From contig DAINDE010000014.1 of the NCBI GenBank assembly GCA_036732025.1, positions 1-64,000 of the forward strand: a DNA stretch of 64,000 nt, in the 5' to 3' direction. This stretch comes from SSSZ01 sp036732025 (GTDB lineage: Bacteria; Pseudomonadota; Gammaproteobacteria; Burkholderiales; Rhodocyclaceae). Positions 14,885-23,422 of the stretch are shown here, piece after piece (positions within the stretch are counted from its first letter, which is position 1; each line of letters starts with the position of its first letter). The notes under the pieces were generated by a model, which worked only from the letters and a program-made list of their open reading frames with translations, was not told the origin of the DNA and ran no database searches. The position numbers and the translations under genes were made by a program.

Positions 14885-16425
14885 CAGTCCTGCCCCCCCG
14901 AAGCGAGTTGCAGAACGAGCTGCTGCGAGGCCTTGCCGTCGCCGTCGTCGTCGCCCTTGCCGCCTTTGCTGCCGCCGCGCCTGCCCTCGACGGCGTCGAG
15001 GTAATGTTCGTCCACGTCCCCGGTGATGTAGCAGCCGTCGAAGCAGGAGGCGTCAAAGACGGTAAGGCTTGGATTGATGGCCGTCACCGACTGCTTGAGG
15101 GCCTCGATGTCCTGGTAGACCAGGGCGTCGGCGCCGATCTCGGCGGCGATGCCGGCATCGGTGCGGCCGGTGGCGATGAGCTCCTCCCGGGTCGGCATGT
15201 CGATGCCGTACACGTTGGGGAAGCGCACCGGCGGCGCGGCGGAGGCGAAATAGACCTTGAGCGCCCCGGCGGCCCGCGCCATGTCGACGATTTCACGGCT
15301 GGTGGTGCCGCGGACGATGGAGTCATCCACCAGCAGCACCCGCTTCCCCTTGAATTCCTGGCCGCAGGTATTGAGCTTCTGGCGCACCGACTTCTTGCGC
15401 ATGGCCTGGCCGGGCATGATGAAGGTGCGGCCGACATAGCGGTTCTTGACGAAGCCTTCGCGGTAGGGGATGCCCAGGGCCTGGGCGAGCTGCATGGCCG
15501 CCGGCCGGCTGGAATCGGGGATGGGGATGACGACGTCGATATCTTCCACCGGAATGGTCTGCTTCACCTTCTCGGCGAGGAACTCGCCCATCTTGAGGCG
15601 CGACTCGTAGACCGAGACACCGTCGATGACCGAGTCCGGCCGGGCCAGGTAGACGTATTCGAAGATGCAGGGCGCGTAGGTGGGTTGCTGGGCGCACTGG
15701 CGGCTGTGCAGGTTGTGGTTGAGATCGATGAACACGGCCTCGCCGGGTTCGATGTCACGCACGATCTCGAATCCCAGGGTATCGAGGGCCACGGATTCGG
15801 AGGAAACCAGGTATTCGGTGCCCGCCTCGGTCTCGTTCTTGCCGTACACCAGGGGGCGGATGCCGTAGGGGTCGCGGAAGGCGAGCAGGCCGTAGCCGGC
15901 GATCAGGGCCACCACGGCGTAGGCGCCCCGGCAGCGGCGATGGACGCCGGCCACCGCCTGGAAGATGCTGTCCACGTCGAGCTCGTAGCCGTGGGCGGCG
16001 GCCTGCAGCTCATGGGCGAGGACGTTCAACAGCACCTCGGAGTCCGAATTGGTGTTGATGTGCCGGCGGTCGAGGCGGAACATCTCGTCCTTCAACTGGT
16101 CGGCGTTGGTCAGGTTGCCGTTGTGGCCCAGCACGATGCCGAAGGGCGAATTGACGTAGAAGGGTTGGGCCTCGGCGAAGTTGTAGGCGGAACCCGCGGT
16201 CGGGTAGCGCACGTGGCCGATGCCCCAGTTGCCGGGCAGGGCCCGCATGTTACGGGTGCGGAAGACGTCGCGCACCAGCCCCGGCCCCTTGTGCAGGTGG
16301 AAGGTGTTGCCCTCGGCCGTGGCGATGCCCGCCGCGTCCTGCCCGCGATGCTGCAGCACCATCAGCCCGTCGTAGAGGAGCTGATTGACCGGCGTCGTCG
16401 CCATTACCCCGAGAATCCCGCACAT
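14884..16425 (-). CDS. purF: Amidophosphoribosyltransferase
   Basis: First committed step of purine synthesis: PRPP plus glutamine gives phosphoribosylamine. The protein has 513 residues. It starts MCGILGVM, so removal of Met exposes the catalytic Cys without a propeptide, as in the E. coli type. The glutaminase half includes GIGHVRYPTAG and LGHNGNLTN. The phosphoribosyltransferase half has the PRPP loop VLLVDDSIVRGTTS. It sits between cvpA (10 bases away) and metZ (one-base overlap). The cvpA-purF linkage is also seen in E. coli. Confidence 0.97.
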   Translation of the reverse strand: MCGILGVMATTPVNQLLYDGLMVLQHRGQDAAGIATAEGNTFHLHKGPGLVRDVFRTRNMRALPGNWGIGHVRYPTAGSAYNFAEAQPFYVNSPFGIVLGHNGNLTNADQLKDEMFRLDRRHINTNSDSEVLLNVLAHELQAAAHGYELDVDSIFQAVAGVHRRCRGAYAVVALIAGYGLLAFRDPYGIRPLVYGKNETEAGTEYLVSSESVALDTLGFEIVRDIEPGEAVFIDLNHNLHSRQCAQQPTYAPCIFEYVYLARPDSVIDGVSVYESRLKMGEFLAEKVKQTIPVEDIDVVIPIPDSSRPAAMQLAQALGIPYREGFVKNRYVGRTFIMPGQAMRKKSVRQKLNTCGQEFKGKRVLLVDDSIVRGTTSREIVDMARAAGALKVYFASAAPPVRFPNVYGIDMPTREELIATGRTDAGIAAEIGADALVYQDIEALKQSVTAINPSLTVFDASCFDGCYITGDVDEHYLDAVEGRRGGSKGGKGDDDGDGKASQQLVLQLASGGQD

Positions 16426-16435
16426 AGCTTTCTAC

Positions 16436-16927
16436 CTAACTGAATCGAATCCGTTTCGCCAGATCGGCCGGCAACCAGGGCCGCGCCGCCAGTACTGCCG
16501 TCTCCAGGGGCGGTGCCAGGGTCGCCCCTTTCCACCAGGGCTGGCGCGGCGCCGAGGTCAGTCCCCCCGCCGCCACCAGCACCATCGCCACCAGTACGCC
16601 CCGTAAGACACCAAAAACCATCCCCAATATCCGGTCCGATACGCCCAGACCCAGGGCCTTGATCAATCCCCGCACCGCCAGCCGCACCAGGGCCATCACC
16701 ACCAGCACGCCGACGAACACTGCCCCGCAGCCCGCCAGGGCCCGCAGGCCGGGATCGGCAATGCCGGTAAAGGCCGCCTGGCCCACCTCGCCGCCGAAAT
16801 GGTAGGCGGCGATGAAGGCCAGCACCCAGGCGGCCAGGGAAATCAGCTCCCCCACCACCCCACGCCACAGGCCCAGGAGCAGCGATGCGCCGACGATGCC
16901 GATGACGACATAGTCGAAAATGGTCAT
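16436..16927 (-). CDS. cvpA: CvpA family membrane protein
   Basis: A 163-residue inner-membrane protein with four hydrophobic segments. It begins MTIFDYVVIGIVGASLLLGLWRG and has the conserved AAWVLAFIAAYHFG and GVSDRILGMVFGVLRG stretches. CvpA was named for its requirement in colicin V production in E. coli and is linked to purine genes and envelope homeostasis. Its biochemical role is unknown. The ATG overlaps the stop of the SPOR-domain gene by four bases, and purF follows 10 bases downstream. Confidence 0.9.
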   Translation of the reverse strand: MTIFDYVVIGIVGASLLLGLWRGVVGELISLAAWVLAFIAAYHFGGEVGQAAFTGIADPGLRALAGCGAVFVGVLVVMALVRLAVRGLIKALGLGVSDRILGMVFGVLRGVLVAMVLVAAGGLTSAPRQPWWKGATLAPPLETAVLAARPWLPADLAKRIRFS

Positions 16928-17688
16928 TGCTTCGCCGTCACCACTCCGGAAACGCCGATGCGCTTCATCTTCTCCAGCGCCTTGTCCGCCGCCTCGCGGC
17001 TCGGGAAGGGACCGGCCCGTACCCGCGTCTTCTTGCCCTGGGGCGTGTCCAGCGGCTCGGTGAATACCTTGATGCCCTGCTCGGCGAGCTTGGTCTTGAG
17101 CTGGGCCACGTTGCCCTCGTTGGTGAAGGCGCCGATGAGAATGATGTGCTCGCCGGCCTTGGCTGCCGGCGCTTCCGCTGGCTGGCCGCCGAGAATGGCG
17201 CTGGCCCGCTTGGCCTCGGCGGCCTTTTCGGCCGGCTTCTCCGCAGGTTTCTCCACCGCCTTGTCGGCGGGCTTGGCCGCGGGCTTTTCCGGTTTGGCCG
17301 CGGGTTTCTCGGCGGGTTTGTCCTGGGGCTTGGCCGCCGGCTTGTCGGCGGGCAGTTCCACCACCCGGGCAGTGGGCGCGGCGGCGGGTTTTGCCAACGC
17401 CTCGGCCGGGGCCGCCCGGGGGGTTTCGGGCGCGGCTTCGGCGGGCTTTTCCGGCGATTTCTCCGGGGCCTTCTCGGGCTTGGCCGCCGGCGCCGTGGCA
17501 AACTTTGGCGCGAAGGGCTTCTCGTCCTGGCCGGGGATGCGGATTTCCACGTCCTGCACGGCCTGCCTGGGCTCGTGATCCATGATCATCGGCAGCACCA
17601 CGGCAACCAGGGTGGCGAAGGCAACGGCGCCGACCAGCCGGCGGCGGGCACGCTTCTTCAATTGCAGTTGGGCGTCGGTTTCTTCCAT
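16924..17688 (-). CDS. SPOR-domain protein, single-pass inner-membrane
   Basis: A 254-residue protein with a short cytoplasmic N-terminus, one transmembrane helix (about 18-34, VGAVAFATLVAVVLPMI), a long Lys/Ala/Pro/Glu linker (about 60-165) and a C-terminal SPOR domain (about 172-252; HIILIGAFTNEGNVAQLKTK ... RVRAGPFPSREAA). SPOR domains bind denuded glycan strands at the division septum. The layout matches DedD/FtsN-like cell-division proteins, and DedD sits between folC and cvpA in E. coli as well. The low-complexity linker is repetitive at DNA level. It overlaps cvpA by four bases. Confidence 0.9.
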   Translation of the reverse strand: MEETDAQLQLKKRARRRLVGAVAFATLVAVVLPMIMDHEPRQAVQDVEIRIPGQDEKPFAPKFATAPAAKPEKAPEKSPEKPAEAAPETPRAAPAEALAKPAAAPTARVVELPADKPAAKPQDKPAEKPAAKPEKPAAKPADKAVEKPAEKPAEKAAEAKRASAILGGQPAEAPAAKAGEHIILIGAFTNEGNVAQLKTKLAEQGIKVFTEPLDTPQGKKTRVRAGPFPSREAADKALEKMKRIGVSGVVTAKQ

Positions 17689-17691
17689 GGC

Positions 17692-18990
17692 TCAGCGGTC
17701 CCGCCCAAGCGCCTGCAGCGCCCCGGCCACCGTATAGAACGATCCAAAGGCCAGAATTCTATCACTTTCCCCCGCCCTGCCCCGGGCAGCCTGCAGGGCG
17801 GCCTGGGGCGAGTCATGACAGGTTACCTCGCCCCCGAGCCCGGCAGCCGCAACGATGCCGGCCAGGGTCTCCGCCGTCGTCCCGCGGGGGCCGCCGAGGG
17901 TGGACAGGTACCAGGCGTCCACCTTGCCCTTCAGGGGTGTCAGGGCGCCGGCGATGTCCTTGTCGGCCAGCATGCCGACGACGGCGTGGGTACGGTCGAA
18001 GAAGCCCATGGTGGCGAGATTGTCGGCCAGCACCCGCACCGCCTGGGGGTTATGGGCGACATCGAGGACGATGGCCGGCTTGCCGGGAATCACCTGGAAG
18101 CGGCCGGGCAGCTCGGTTTCGATGAGACCGGGGCGGATGGCCTGCATGGTCACCGGCAGGCGGTCGGCCAAGCTGTCCAGGGCGGCCAGGGCGACGGCGG
18201 CGTTGGCGAGCTGGGTCGGCCCCCGCAGCCCGGGGAAGGCCAGGGCGCGCTTCACCACCCGCCCGCCGGACTGGCACCACCAGCGCCATTGCAGGCGGTT
18301 TTCCCGGTCGCGCTCGAAGCCGAAGTCGCGGCCGATCAAGCGCAGGTCGGCACCGATGGCGGCGGCATGGTCGAGGAGCGCTTGCGGCGGCCGGGGATCG
18401 GCACAGAAGGCCGGGCGGCCGGGCCGGAAAATGCCCGCCTTCTCGAAGCCGATGGCCTCGCGGTCCGGTCCCAGCCAGTCGATGTGATCCAGGTCGACGG
18501 TGGTGACGATGGACACGTCCGGCTCGTAGGCGTTGACGGCGTCCAGCCGCCCGCCCAGGCCCACTTCCAGGATGACCGCCTCGACGCTGGCAGCAGCGAA
18601 GACTTCCCAGGCGGCCAGGGTGCCGAATTCGAAATAGGTGAGGGCGACGTCCCCCGCCTGCCGGCGCGCCGCCTCGACCTTGGCGAAGGCAGCGCAGAGG
18701 GTTTCATCCGTTGCCGGGCGCCCATTGATGCGCACCCGCTCGTTGTAGGCCAGCAGGTGCGGCGAGGTGTAGCAGCCCACCCGGTAGCCGCCCCGGTCAA
18801 GGATATTCTCCAGGTAGGCGCAGGTGGAGCCCTTGCCGTTGGTGCCGCCGACGACGATCACCGGGCAGCGCTGGATTTGCCCCAACGCTTCCTTGACGCG
18901 ACGGATGCGTTCCAGGCCTAGCTCGATGCCGGCCTGCCCCTTGGGGTGCAGCCCCTCGAGGTGCGCCAGCCAGTCAGCGAGAGTCTTCAA
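17692..18990 (-). CDS. folC: Bifunctional dihydrofolate/folylpolyglutamate synthase
   Basis: Adds glutamate to dihydropteroate and to folates. The TTG at 18990 gives 432 residues, the usual size, beginning LKTLADWLAHLEGLHP. The frame is open further upstream, but that stretch would overlap accD and is not family-like. The ATP-binding loop is VVGGTNGKGSTCAYLE, followed by SPHLLAYNERVRING, a Mur-ligase central domain (VTTVDLDHIDWLG) and the C-terminal domain (LDVAHNPQAVRVLADNL). The start is two bases past the accD stop, so translation is coupled. accD-folC-dedD-like-cvpA-purF is a widely conserved order. Confidence 0.95.
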   Translation of the reverse strand: MKTLADWLAHLEGLHPKGQAGIELGLERIRRVKEALGQIQRCPVIVVGGTNGKGSTCAYLENILDRGGYRVGCYTSPHLLAYNERVRINGRPATDETLCAAFAKVEAARRQAGDVALTYFEFGTLAAWEVFAAASVEAVILEVGLGGRLDAVNAYEPDVSIVTTVDLDHIDWLGPDREAIGFEKAGIFRPGRPAFCADPRPPQALLDHAAAIGADLRLIGRDFGFERDRENRLQWRWWCQSGGRVVKRALAFPGLRGPTQLANAAVALAALDSLADRLPVTMQAIRPGLIETELPGRFQVIPGKPAIVLDVAHNPQAVRVLADNLATMGFFDRTHAVVGMLADKDIAGALTPLKGKVDAWYLSTLGGPRGTTAETLAGIVAAAGLGGEVTCHDSPQAALQAARGRAGESDRILAFGSFYTVAGALQALGRDR

Positions 18991-18991
18991 T

Positions 18992-19861
18992 TCAGGCGGC
19001 GGCGGGCAGTTTCTGCAGCATGGCCAGCAATTGCGCCACCTTGTCCCGCATGTCGCGGCGGTCGACGATGAGGTCGATGGCACCCTTTTCCAGCAGGAAT
19101 TCGGAGCGCTGGAAACCTTCCGGCAGGGTTTCACGCACCGTCTGCTCGATCACCCGGGGGCCGGCGAAGCCGATGAGGGCGCCCGGCTCGGCGATGACCA
19201 CGTCGCCGACGAAGGCGAAGGAAGCGGAAACGCCGCCCATGGTCGGGTCGGTGAGGATGGAGATGAAGGGCTGGCCGGCTTCGGCAAGCTTGGTCAGGGC
19301 CGCCGTGGTCTTGGCCATCTGCATCAGGGAGAAGAGGCCTTCCTGCATGCGGGCGCCGCCGGAAGCGGTGATGCAGACGAAGGGCAGGCGGTTTTCCACC
19401 GCCACCTGGACGCCGCGCACGAAGCGCTCCCCCAGCACCGAACCCATGGAGCCGCCCATGAACTCGAACTCGAAGACCGCCGCCACCACGGGCAGGGTCT
19501 TGATGGCGCCCTGCATGACCACCAGGGAATCGCTCTCGCCGGTGTTCTCGTTGGCTTCCATGAGGCGGTCGGGATAGCGCTTGCTGTCCTTGAACTTGAG
19601 GCTATCCACCGGCACCACCTCGGCGCCGATTTCGAAGCGGCCTTCCGGATCGAGCAGCAGGTCGAGGCGCTGGCGGGCGCGCAAGCGGTTGTGGTGGCCG
19701 CACTTGGGGCAGACCTGGAGGTTGTTCTCCAGGTCGGTGGCGTACAGGACCGCCTCGCAGGACGGGCACTTGCTCCACAGGCCCTCGGGCAGGCTGGCGC
19801 GGCGGGGAGTGCCCTGCTCGCGCTTGATCTTGGGGGGAAGGAGTTTGTTGAGCCAGCTCAT
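18992..19861 (-). CDS. accD: Acetyl-CoA carboxylase carboxyltransferase subunit beta
   Basis: One half of the carboxyltransferase that makes malonyl-CoA for fatty-acid synthesis; it acts with AccA. It has 289 residues. The N-terminal zinc ribbon has four Cys (CPSCEAVLY, CPKCGHHNR). The crotonase-like core includes TASGGARMQEGLFSLMQMAK, DPTMGGVSASFAF and GFAGPRVIEQT. It lies three bases downstream of trpA and directly upstream of folC, inside the long biosynthetic run. Related FabA/folC-coupled orders are common in proteobacteria. Confidence 0.97.
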   Translation of the reverse strand: MSWLNKLLPPKIKREQGTPRRASLPEGLWSKCPSCEAVLYATDLENNLQVCPKCGHHNRLRARQRLDLLLDPEGRFEIGAEVVPVDSLKFKDSKRYPDRLMEANENTGESDSLVVMQGAIKTLPVVAAVFEFEFMGGSMGSVLGERFVRGVQVAVENRLPFVCITASGGARMQEGLFSLMQMAKTTAALTKLAEAGQPFISILTDPTMGGVSASFAFVGDVVIAEPGALIGFAGPRVIEQTVRETLPEGFQRSEFLLEKGAIDLIVDRRDMRDKVAQLLAMLQKLPAAA

Positions 19862-19864
19862 GAA

Positions 19865-20671
19865 TTAACCTCCGGCGGCGTCGATGCCGCGGCGCAGATC
19901 GGCCACCAGGGCCTTGACCTGGGCGCAGGCGGTCTCGGCGGTGGATTTTTCCAGTTCCTCGATGATACGGCTGCCGACCACGACGGCATCGGCGAAGGCG
20001 GCAATGCGTCCGGCCGAGGCGGCATCCCGGATGCCGAAGCCTACACCCACCGGCAGACCGGTCTTTTCGCGAATCTGCGGGATGCGCTGGGCGACGGCGT
20101 CGATGTTCAAATGCCCGGCGCCGGTGACTCCGGCCAGGGACACGTAATAGACGTAGCCGCTGGCCACTTCCCCGGCCTGGGCGATGCGGGCGTCGGTGGA
20201 GGTGGGCGCCAGGAGGAAGATGGGGTCCATGCCCCGGGCCTTCATGGCGGCGCCGAAGGCGGCCGCTTCCTCGGGCGGGTAATCCACCACCAGCACGCCG
20301 TCGACGCCGGCGGCGGCGGCGGCGGCGGCGAATTTTTCCAGGCCCATGGCCTCGATGGGATTGGCATAGCCCATGAGGACGACGGGCGTGGCGCCGTCGG
20401 TGGCACGGAAAGCCGTCACCAGTTCGAGCACCTTCTTCAGGGTCATGCCCTTGGCCAGGGCCCGTTCGGACGCCCTCTGGATGGTGGGGCCGTCGGCCAT
20501 GGGGTCGGAGAAGGGAACGCCCAGTTCGATGACGTTGGCGCCCGCTTCCACCAGGGCATGCATGAGGGGCACCGTCAGGGCGGCGTCGGGGTCGCCGGCG
20601 GTGATGAAGGGAATGAGCGCCTTGCGGCCGTCGGCCTGGAGGCGCTGGAAGGTCGATTGGATTCGCGACAT
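19865..20671 (-). CDS. trpA: Tryptophan synthase alpha subunit
   Basis: Cleaves indole-3-glycerol phosphate and channels indole to TrpB. A TIM barrel of 268 residues. FITAGDPD opens the barrel, the catalytic Glu lies in IELGVPFSDPMADGP, and further loops are YANPIEAMG and GVGFGIRDA with the phosphate-binding GSRIIEEL. The ATG overlaps the trpB stop by one base. accD follows after three bases, tying tryptophan and fatty-acid genes in one transcript. Confidence 0.97.
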   Translation of the reverse strand: MSRIQSTFQRLQADGRKALIPFITAGDPDAALTVPLMHALVEAGANVIELGVPFSDPMADGPTIQRASERALAKGMTLKKVLELVTAFRATDGATPVVLMGYANPIEAMGLEKFAAAAAAAGVDGVLVVDYPPEEAAAFGAAMKARGMDPIFLLAPTSTDARIAQAGEVASGYVYYVSLAGVTGAGHLNIDAVAQRIPQIREKTGLPVGVGFGIRDAASAGRIAAFADAVVVGSRIIEELEKSTAETACAQVKALVADLRRGIDAAGG

Positions 20672-21876
20672 CAGAATTGGATCCCGGATTTCTCGGCCAC
20701 GGTGTGCATGTCCTTGTCACCCCGGCCGGAGAGGTTGACCAGCAGAATCTTGTCCTTGGGCAGCGTCGGCGCCAGCTTGGCGGCATAGGCCAGGGCGTGG
20801 GACGACTCCAGGGCGGGGATGATGCCTTCCAGGCGGCAGAGGTCGTGGAAGGCCTTGAGGGCCTCGGCATCGGTCACCGGCACGTATTCGGCCCGGCCGG
20901 AATCCTTCAGATAGGCGTGTTCGGGGCCGACACCCGGGTAATCGAGGCCGGCGGAAACGGAATGGGTGTCGATGATCTGGCCGTTCTCGTCCTGCAGCAG
21001 GTAGGTGCGGTTGCCGTGCAGCACGCCGGGCACGCCGGCGGTGAGCGACGCCGCGTGGCGCCCCGTCTCGACGCCTTCCCCGGCCGCCTCGACGCCGATC
21101 AGCTTGACGCCCTCGACCGGGATGTAGGGGTAGAAGATGCCCATGGCGTTGGAGCCGCCGCCGACGCAGGCGATGACGGCGTCCGGCTGGCGGCCGACCA
21201 TTTCCGGCATCTGGGTCAGGCATTCCTCGCCGATGACGGCCTGGAAGTCCCGCACCATCATGGGGTAGGGGTGGGGCCCGGCGACGGTGCCGATGATGTA
21301 GAAGGTGTTGTGGATGTTGGTGACCCAGTCGCGCATGGCTTCGTTGAGCGCGTCCTTCAGGGTCTTGGAGCCGGACTCCACGGGCACGACGGTGGCACCC
21401 AGGAGCTTCATGCGATAGACGTTGGCAGCCTGGCGCTTGACGTCCTCGCTGCCCATGTAGACCACGCATTCCATACCGTAGCGGGCGGCGACGGTGGCGG
21501 TGGCGACGCCGTGCTGGCCGGCACCGGTCTCGGCGATGACTCGCGGCTTGCCCATGCGCCGCGCCAGCAGGGCCTGGCCGATGCAGTTGTTCACCTTGTG
21601 GGCGCCGGTGTGGTTGAGGTCTTCCCGCTTCAGGTAGATCTGGGCGCCGCCGAGGATCCCGGACCAGCGCTTGGCGTGGTAGATGGGGGACGGACGGCCG
21701 ACGTAATGCTTGAGCTCGTAATTGAACTCGGCCATGAAGGAGGGATCCTTCTGGGCCACCTCGTAGGCGGCGCGCAGTTCGTCCAGGGCGGCGATCAGGG
21801 TTTCGGCGACGAAGACGCCGCCGTAGGGGCCGAAATGCCCGGTGGCATCAGGCAGGTTGTAGGGGGTAGCAGACAT
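20671..21876 (-). CDS. trpB: Tryptophan synthase beta subunit
   Basis: PLP enzyme condensing indole with serine; partner of TrpA. It has 401 residues. The PLP Lys lies in LKREDLNHTGAHKVNNCIGQ, with the phosphate-binding loop CVGGGSNAMG and conserved GRPSPIYHAKR and SSHALAYA. The N-terminus MSATPYNLPDATGHFGPYGG is of the canonical TrpB1 kind. It overlaps trpA by one base. The spacer back to trpF (21877-22004) contains a 21-codon reading frame with a ribosome-binding site. Confidence 0.97.
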   Translation of the reverse strand: MSATPYNLPDATGHFGPYGGVFVAETLIAALDELRAAYEVAQKDPSFMAEFNYELKHYVGRPSPIYHAKRWSGILGGAQIYLKREDLNHTGAHKVNNCIGQALLARRMGKPRVIAETGAGQHGVATATVAARYGMECVVYMGSEDVKRQAANVYRMKLLGATVVPVESGSKTLKDALNEAMRDWVTNIHNTFYIIGTVAGPHPYPMMVRDFQAVIGEECLTQMPEMVGRQPDAVIACVGGGSNAMGIFYPYIPVEGVKLIGVEAAGEGVETGRHAASLTAGVPGVLHGNRTYLLQDENGQIIDTHSVSAGLDYPGVGPEHAYLKDSGRAEYVPVTDAEALKAFHDLCRLEGIIPALESSHALAYAAKLAPTLPKDKILLVNLSGRGDKDMHTVAEKSGIQF

Positions 21877-21928
21877 GGGAATCTCCGGAAAGGGTCAAGA
21901 AACTGCGGACAGGCAGAGTCTTGCCATC

Positions 21929-21994
21929 TCAGGTATGGTTGGCCGAATGGCGCCGCCAGAAGTTGCGGGTGAGGCCACCCGGTTGTTTGCGCAT
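21929..21994 (-). CDS. Possible 21-residue small protein between trpF and trpB
   Basis: A reading frame of 22 codons begins at ATG 21994, eight bases after an AGGA motif and ten after the trpF stop. It encodes MRKQPGGLTRNFWRRHSANH plus a final Thr: basic, with one Trp, no membrane segment. Either it is translated between the two trp genes (for coupling), or it is chance. It has one Trp codon only, so a classic attenuator leader is unlikely. I do not recognise it. Confidence 0.35.
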   Translation of the reverse strand: MRKQPGGLTRNFWRRHSANHT

Positions 21995-22004
21995 GTCGTG
22001 AATC

Positions 22005-22637
22005 CTAGTTTTCAGCTGCCCGGACCGCGGCGATGAAAGCAGCAATCCTGGCGGCGTCCTTGATGCCCTTGGCCGCCTCGACGCCGGAAGACACATCCAC
22101 CGCCGCCGGCCGCACCCGCCGCACCGCCTCGCCCACGTTGGCAGCGTCCAGCCCGCCGGATAGAACCACCGGGAGCGGCAGTTGCGCCGGTATCAACGAC
22201 CAGTCGAAGGTTTTTCCCCCACCCCCGTAGCCTTCCACGAAGGCATCCAGCAGCAGGGCCGAGGCCGTCGGGTAGCAAGCCGCGTATTGTACCAAATCCA
22301 GGTCCGCGGTCACCCGGGCGGCCTTGAGGTAGGGACGGCGGTAGCGGGCGCAGTCGACCTCCGGTTCGTCGCCGTGGAATTGCAGGATATTCAGGGGGAC
22401 GATATCGAGAATCCCCCGGACGTCCGCCGGCGCCGCATTGACGAAAAGGCCGACGGCCGACACGAAGGGCGGCAGCCGCCGGACCAACTCGGCCGCCCGC
22501 TCCGGCGTCACATAGCGCGGGCTGGGCGGATAGAAGACGAAGCCGATGGCGTCGGCCCCGGCGCCCACGGCGGCATCCACGTCCTCCTCGCGGGTGAGGC
22601 CGCAGATCTTGATGCGGGTGCGGTCGGATCGGATCAT
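22005..22637 (-). CDS. trpF: Phosphoribosylanthranilate isomerase
   Basis: Tryptophan pathway enzyme performing an Amadori rearrangement of phosphoribosylanthranilate. It has 210 residues from ATG 22637; the frame extends further upstream but only as an overlap with truA. The barrel contains KICGLTREEDVDAAV with the catalytic Cys, QFHGDEPE, LSGGLDAANV and the catalytic Asp in AVDVSSGVE. The ATG overlaps the truA stop by four bases (ATGA). trpF-trpB-trpA are together here; trpE, trpG, trpD and trpC are absent from the window, as is normal for split trp operons of Betaproteobacteria. Confidence 0.96.
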   Translation of the reverse strand: MIRSDRTRIKICGLTREEDVDAAVGAGADAIGFVFYPPSPRYVTPERAAELVRRLPPFVSAVGLFVNAAPADVRGILDIVPLNILQFHGDEPEVDCARYRRPYLKAARVTADLDLVQYAACYPTASALLLDAFVEGYGGGGKTFDWSLIPAQLPLPVVLSGGLDAANVGEAVRRVRPAAVDVSSGVEAAKGIKDAARIAAFIAAVRAAEN

Positions 22638-23422
22638 GGCGAAACTCCTGGAAGGAAATCGTCGTCGGGCTCGGGCAAGCCCCAGTGGGGCTCGTAGATG
22701 GGGCCGCGGAAATAGAGGCCATCGGGCGAAAAGGTGGGGGCCGCCAGCTTGCGGTCCCGTTGCCCCAGCAACTCGGCCATCCACCCCGGTTCCTGGGCGC
22801 CTTTGCCGACGTAGACCAGGCTGCCGACGATGTTGCGCACCATGTGGTGGAGAAAGGCGCTGGCGGCGAAATCGAAGACGAAGAAGTGCCCGGCCTGCCG
22901 GATATCGGCCTGCCACAGGGTCTTCACCGGCGACTTGGCCTGGCATTCGGCGGCGCGGAAAGCTGAAAAGTCATGCTCGCCGCAGAGCAGGGCCGCCCCC
23001 CGGCGCATGGCGTCGATATCCAGAGGCAGATGGTGCCAACCCGCCCTCCCCTGCCACAGCCCCGGCCGCTGGGGCCGGTTGAGGAGCAGGTAGCGGTAGC
23101 GGCGGCCACGGGCGCTGAAGCGGGCGTGGAAATCATCGGCCACCGGCTGCGCCCAGCGCACCGCCACCCCCTGCGGCAGGTGGGTATTGACCCCCCGCAC
23201 CCAGGCCGTCAGCGGGCGCTCTGCGTCGGTGTCGAAATGGACCACCTGGTGAGTCGCATGGACCCGGGCGTCGGTGCGGCCGGCGCACAATGTGGTCACG
23301 GGCGCGGCGGCAATGCGCGCCAGGGCCGCCTCCAGGGCATCCTGCACGGCGCCGCCGCCAGCCTGGCTCTGCCAGCCGCAGAAGGCGGTGCCGCAGTACT
23401 CGAGGCCCAGCGCAATCCTCAT
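22634..23422 (-). CDS. truA: tRNA pseudouridine(38-40) synthase
   Basis: Isomerises uridines 38-40 in the anticodon arm of many tRNAs. It has 262 residues from ATG 23422. MRIALGLEYCGTAFCGWQ opens the protein, and the catalytic Asp is in CAGRTDARVHATHQVVHF. Later motifs are RYRYLLLNRPQRPG, FSAFRAAECQAKSPVKT and FLHHMVRNIVGSLVYVG. The start overlaps the upstream membrane-protein gene by four bases and the stop overlaps trpF, so three genes are translationally chained. fimV-truA-trpF is a conserved betaproteobacterial order. Confidence 0.97.
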   Translation of the reverse strand: MRIALGLEYCGTAFCGWQSQAGGGAVQDALEAALARIAAAPVTTLCAGRTDARVHATHQVVHFDTDAERPLTAWVRGVNTHLPQGVAVRWAQPVADDFHARFSARGRRYRYLLLNRPQRPGLWQGRAGWHHLPLDIDAMRRGAALLCGEHDFSAFRAAECQAKSPVKTLWQADIRQAGHFFVFDFAASAFLHHMVRNIVGSLVYVGKGAQEPGWMAELLGQRDRKLAAPTFSPDGLYFRGPIYEPHWGLPEPDDDFLPGVSP

